Part shown: positions 60,386-64,000 of the stretch, in pieces
Layout of the letters: every line of letters begins with the position of its first letter
Numbering within the stretch: the first letter of the stretch is position 1
NCBI RefSeq assembly: GCF_004794515.1
Contig: NZ_SSDF01000084.1
Coordinates: 119,215-183,214 of the forward strand
Length of the DNA stretch: 64,000 bases
Direction of reading: 5' to 3'
DNA from: Microbacterium sp. A20
Lineage (GTDB): Bacteria; Actinomycetota; Actinomycetes; Actinomycetales; Microbacteriaceae
Position numbers and translations under genes: made by a program
Notes under the pieces: generated by a model
The model's database searches: none
What the model was told of the DNA's origin: nothing
What the model saw: the letters and a program-made list of their open reading frames with translations, nothing else

Positions 60386-60431
60386 GAATGAGTGCACACG
60401 GTCGTGTGCTTCGCCCCTGTCTTGGAGAGTC

Positions 60432-62468
60432 ATGACGAACCCCACCGCCGCCGCCCTGATCGCCCGGTCGAATCGCCTCGGCGCCGACCCGAAGAACACG
60501 AACTACGCCGGCGGGAACACCTCCGCCAAGGACACCGAGACCGACCCCGTGACGGGGCAGCCGGTCGAGCTGATGTGGGTCAAGGGCTCCGGCGGAGACC
60601 TCGGCACCCTGACCGAGAGCGGCCTCGCCGTGCTGCGCCTCGACCGCATGCGCGCGCTCGTCGACGTGTACCCCGGTATCGACCGCGAAGACGAGATGGT
60701 CGCTGCCTTCGACTACTGCCTGCACGGCAAGGGCGGAGCCGCCCCCTCGATCGACACCGCCATGCACGGCCTCGTGGATGCCGCACACGTCGACCACCTG
60801 CACCCCGACTCCGGCATCGCGATCGCGACCGCCGCCGACGGCGAAGCACTGACCGCGAAGATCTTCGGCGACAAGGTCGTGTGGGTGCCCTGGCGTCGTC
60901 CCGGCTTCCAGCTCGGACTCGACATCGCCGAGATCAAGGCGCAGAACCCGCAGGCGATCGGTACCATCCTCGGCGGTCACGGCATCACCGCCTGGGGCGA
61001 CACCTCGGAAGAAGCCGAAGCGAACTCGCTGTGGATCATCGACACCGCCGCCCAGTACATCGCCGAGCACGGCAAGGCTCAGCCGTTCGGCGGCGCCCGC
61101 GCCGGATTCGAGGCTCTGGCTCCGACCGAGCGCCGCGAGCGTGCAGCCACCCTCGCCGGCACCGTCCGCGGCATCGCGTCGACCGACAAGCCGATGGTCG
61201 GACACTTCACCGATGCCGACGTGGTCCTCGACTTCCTGGCGTCCGAGAAGGCACCGGAGCTCGCCGCTCTCGGCACCAGCTGCCCCGATCACTTCCTGCG
61301 CACCAAGGTCAAGCCGCTGATCCTCGACCTGCCGGCCACGGCATCCGCCGAGGAGCAGATCGCACGGCTGCACGAGCTGCACGAGCAATACCGCGCCGAC
61401 TACCAGGCCTATTACGACGCGCACGCCACCGCCGAGTCGCCCGCCATCCGCGGCGCCGACCCGCTCATCGTGCTGGTCCCCGGCGTCGGCATGTTCTCCT
61501 ACGGGGCGAACAAGCAGACCGCCCGGGTCGCCGGCGAGTTCTACGTGAACGCGATCAACGTGATGCGCGGCGCCGAGGCGCTGTCGACCTACGCGCCCAT
61601 CTCGGACGCCGAGAAGTTCAACATCGAGTACTGGGCGCTGGAGGAGGCCAAGCTGCAGCGTATGCCGAAGCCGAAGACGCACCAGGGCCGCATCGCGTTC
61701 GTCACCGGCGCCGCCTCCGGCATCGGCAAGGCCATCGCCACCCGCCTCGCCGCCGAGGGCGCCTGCGTCGTGATCGCCGACCTCGACCTCGAGAAGGCCC
61801 AGGCCGCCGCCGCGGAACTCGGGAACACGGATGTCGCGATCGGTGTCGCCGCGAACGTCGCGGATGCCGATGCCGTGCAGGCCGCGCTGAACGAGGCGGT
61901 GCTCGCGTTCGGCGGCATCGACCTCGTCGTGAACAACGCCGGCCTGTCGCTCTCGAAGCCGCTCCTGGAGACCACCGAGAAGGACTGGGACCTGCAGCAC
62001 GACGTCATGGCCAAGGGCTCGTTCCTCGTGTCGAAGGCCGCCGCTCGCGTGCTCATCGACCAGAAGCTCGGCGGCGACATCATCTACATCTCCTCGAAGA
62101 ACTCGGTCTTCGCCGGCCCGAACAACATCGCCTACTCCGCGACCAAGGCCGACCAGGCCCACCAGGTGCGGCTGCTCGCGGTCGAGCTCGGCGAGTTCGG
62201 CATCCGGGTGAACGGCATCAACCCCGACGGCGTCGTGCGCGGCTCCGGCATCTTCGCCTCGGGTTGGGGCGCCAACCGTGCCGCGACCTACGGCGTCGCC
62301 GAAGAGGACCTCGGCCAGTTCTACGCCAACCGCACGATCCTCAAGCGCGAAGTCGTCCCCGAGAACGTCGCCGACGCGGTCTACGTGCTCACGGGCCCCG
62401 AGCTCAGCCGCACCACGGGGCTGCACATCCCGGTCGACTCCGGCGTCGCCGCCGCGTTCCTGCGATGA
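60432..62468 (+). CDS. rhaEW: bifunctional rhamnulose-1-phosphate aldolase / L-lactaldehyde dehydrogenase
   Basis: Fusion of 678 residues. The N-terminal ~400 residues are a class II aldolase (zinc ligands HVDHLHPDS and LGGHGITAWG) that splits rhamnulose-1-phosphate into DHAP and L-lactaldehyde. From ~415 an SDR domain starts FVTGAASGIGKAI, with NNAGLS, the Ser in YISSKNS and AYSATKADQ, which would oxidise lactaldehyde. The same fusion replaces RhaD in Bacillus, Rhizobium and actinobacterial pathways. Followed by rhaB after 106 nt. Confidence 0.92.
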   Translation: MTNPTAAALIARSNRLGADPKNTNYAGGNTSAKDTETDPVTGQPVELMWVKGSGGDLGTLTESGLAVLRLDRMRALVDVYPGIDREDEMVAAFDYCLHGKGGAAPSIDTAMHGLVDAAHVDHLHPDSGIAIATAADGEALTAKIFGDKVVWVPWRRPGFQLGLDIAEIKAQNPQAIGTILGGHGITAWGDTSEEAEANSLWIIDTAAQYIAEHGKAQPFGGARAGFEALAPTERRERAATLAGTVRGIASTDKPMVGHFTDADVVLDFLASEKAPELAALGTSCPDHFLRTKVKPLILDLPATASAEEQIARLHELHEQYRADYQAYYDAHATAESPAIRGADPLIVLVPGVGMFSYGANKQTARVAGEFYVNAINVMRGAEALSTYAPISDAEKFNIEYWALEEAKLQRMPKPKTHQGRIAFVTGAASGIGKAIATRLAAEGACVVIADLDLEKAQAAAAELGNTDVAIGVAANVADADAVQAALNEAVLAFGGIDLVVNNAGLSLSKPLLETTEKDWDLQHDVMAKGSFLVSKAAARVLIDQKLGGDIIYISSKNSVFAGPNNIAYSATKADQAHQVRLLAVELGEFGIRVNGINPDGVVRGSGIFASGWGANRAATYGVAEEDLGQFYANRTILKREVVPENVADAVYVLTGPELSRTTGLHIPVDSGVAAAFLR

Positions 62469-62574
62469 CCCGCGTTCGTCGAGTGCACGGCTTCACGCCG
62501 AAGGCACGCCCTGTTCACGTCGCCTGGCCGTGCGCTCGAGCGGATGCCGTGCACTCGACGAGCGGAGCGCGCCG

Positions 62575-63972
62575 ATGAGCGTCCGGGCCGTCGCCGCGGT
62601 CGACCTCGGCGCCACCAGCGGGCGCGTGATGATCGGGCGGATCGGAGACGGGCGGCTCGACCTCGAGCTCGTGTCGCGGTTCCCGAACGGACCGATCGAG
62701 CGCGAAGACGGACTGCACTGGGACTTCGGCGCCCTGTACGAGCACGTCGTGGCTGGGCTCGCCGAGGCCGTCCGCCGCGAACCGCGCATCGAGAGCATCG
62801 GCATCGACTCGTGGGCCGTCGACTACGGCGTGCTGAAAGACGGCGAGCTGCTCGCAGAGCCTTTCCACTACCGCGACGAGCGCTCTGCTCGCGGCGTCGA
62901 CGAGGTGCACGACATCGTCCCGTTCGCCGAGCTGTATCAGCGCAACGGACTGCAGTTCCTGCCGTTCAACACGCTGTATCAGTACCGCGTCGACGAGCGC
63001 CTCGCCGAGGCCGACACCGCGCTCCTCATCCCCGACCTCATCGCGTTCCTGCTCACGGGCGTAGCGGTGGCCGAGCGCACGAACGCCTCGACCACCGGCC
63101 TGCTGAGCGTCACGGACGGCGAATGGGACACGGCGCTGGCCGACCGCCTCGGCATCGCCACGCGCATCCTGCCGCGGCTCGTCGACCCCGGCACGACGAT
63201 CGGTGTTCTCCGCCCGGAGCTCGCCGCCCGCATCGGCGCCGACCTGCCGGTGATCGCGGTCGGCTCGCACGACACCGCATCGGCCGTCGTGGCGGCTCCC
63301 CTCTCCAGTCCTGCCTCCGCGTACATCTCGTGCGGCACCTGGGGCCTGGTCGGCGTGGAACTCGCGCAGCCGGTGCTGACGGATGCCGCGCGCACCGCGA
63401 ACTTCACCCACGAACTCGGCGTCGACGACCGTTACCGGTTCCTGCACAACGTCACGGGGCTCTGGCTGCTCAGCGAGACGGTGCGCGCTTGGGAGGCCGA
63501 GGACGGCGGGGCCATCGATCTGCCGGAGCTGCTCGCTGCGGCATCCGAGGTCTCCGGTGACGGGCCGGTGTTCGATGCCGACGACCCGTCGTTGAGCGCG
63601 CCCGGTGACATGCCGGGACGGATAGCGGCGCTCCTCGGCGACCGCGCCCCGAAACCGCGACCGGCGTTCGCGCGTTCCATCGTCGAGTCGATCGCCGCGG
63701 CGTTCGCTCGCGCGGTCCGGACGGCCGCCGATCTGTCGGGCCGCGAGCTCGACAGCATCCATCTCGTGGGCGGCGGATCTCTCAACCGGCTGCTGTGCCA
63801 GGCCACTGCCGACCGCACGGGCCTGCCGGTGCTCGCGGGCCCGGTCGAGGCGACGGCCCTGGGCAACGTGCTCATCCAGGCGCGCGCTCTCGGCGCCGCG
63901 CCCGCATCGCTCGAGGAACTGCGCGCCGTGGTCGCGGCGACGCACACGCCGGCTCGCTTCGACCCCCGCTGA
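62575..63972 (+). CDS. rhaB: rhamnulokinase
   Basis: ATP-dependent kinase of 465 residues (FGGY family) that phosphorylates L-rhamnulose at C1. The N-terminal AAVDLGATSGRVMIG, SIGIDSWAVDYGVL, the metal/ATP motifs VGSHDTASAV and YISCGTWGLVG, and HLVGGGSLNRLLCQ are all present. The ATG at 62575 follows GGAG at 8 nt; an in-frame upstream region to 62278 overlaps the aldolase and is rejected. It completes the rhamnose route of this cluster. Confidence 0.93.
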   Translation: MSVRAVAAVDLGATSGRVMIGRIGDGRLDLELVSRFPNGPIEREDGLHWDFGALYEHVVAGLAEAVRREPRIESIGIDSWAVDYGVLKDGELLAEPFHYRDERSARGVDEVHDIVPFAELYQRNGLQFLPFNTLYQYRVDERLAEADTALLIPDLIAFLLTGVAVAERTNASTTGLLSVTDGEWDTALADRLGIATRILPRLVDPGTTIGVLRPELAARIGADLPVIAVGSHDTASAVVAAPLSSPASAYISCGTWGLVGVELAQPVLTDAARTANFTHELGVDDRYRFLHNVTGLWLLSETVRAWEAEDGGAIDLPELLAAASEVSGDGPVFDADDPSLSAPGDMPGRIAALLGDRAPKPRPAFARSIVESIAAAFARAVRTAADLSGRELDSIHLVGGGSLNRLLCQATADRTGLPVLAGPVEATALGNVLIQARALGAAPASLEELRAVVAATHTPARFDPR

Positions 63973-64000
63973 CCCGCACCGGTCCGCGCTCGCGCTCCCC

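Overview
The window is about 64 kb of high-GC chromosomal DNA with tightly packed genes, short intergenic gaps and ATGA/GTGA start-stop overlaps. Many genes are preceded by a TANNNT box 6 to 7 nt before the start codon and no Shine-Dalgarno sequence. Together with the gene content (SufS-SufU pair without the rest of a suf cluster nearby, Erm-type 23S rRNA methylase, CmtR-like ArsR sensor, DUF1206 protein, actinobacterial rhamnose genes) this points to an actinobacterium of the Microbacteriaceae, most likely Microbacterium. I see no phage, insertion sequence, integrase, CRISPR array or rRNA.

Layout. 1-2.9 kb: cut hydantoinase/oxoprolinase subunit and an NCS1 (CodB-like) permease. 3.1-6.2 kb: threonine synthase, O6-alkylguanine-DNA alkyltransferase, and an erm gene with a short leader ORF. 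6.2-8.0 kb: NarL-type two-component pair. 8.1-11.7 kb: small-multidrug-export family protein, ArsR plus CDF metal exporter, SDR, arginase-family hydrolase. 11.7-14.2 kb: CNNM/CorC-type and TerC-type membrane proteins, the latter behind a yybP-ykoY manganese riboswitch. 14.3-19 kb: secreted phosphodiesterase, GntR regulator, acyl desaturase, a candidate small RNA, MarR regulator. 19-23.4 kb: flotillin and HrpB helicase. 23.4-26.6 kb: ABC-2 exporter, its TetR regulator and an AAA ATPase. 26.8-31.7 kb: L-serine dehydratase, small acidic protein, SdhA-type flavoprotein with divergent LysR, tRNA-Arg. 31.8-41.2 kb: housekeeping and accessory genes including a secreted HExxH protein, SufS/SufU, HxlR/NTF2 and GyrI-like proteins.

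41.3-47.5 kb is a CUT2 monosaccharide ABC operon (chvE-mmsA-mmsB) with a ROK regulator and an extra ATPase; two identical palindromes 126 bp apart precede it. 47.5-52.7 kb holds an AraC/GyrI regulator, an unknown gene, tRNA-Ser, and two tandem paralogous ion channels coupled to an MFS exporter. 52.8 kb to the end is an L-rhamnose cluster: GH78 rhamnosidase releases rhamnose, RhaM and RhaI interconvert and isomerise it, RhaB phosphorylates rhamnulose, and the bifunctional aldolase/dehydrogenase splits the phosphate and oxidises lactaldehyde. LacI and DeoR regulators sit beside separate promoters in this cluster.

Most noteworthy non-coding signals: an attenuator-like leader before erm, an orphan promoter-terminator pair (candidate sRNA) before the MarR gene, the twin ROK-type operators, two copies of a nested inverted repeat built on GCCGAGACCCC, an 80-bp nested palindrome followed by 17-bp tandem repeats, and a start codon lying in the loop of a 15-bp perfect inverted repeat. 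All functional calls come from reading motifs; no database search was possible.
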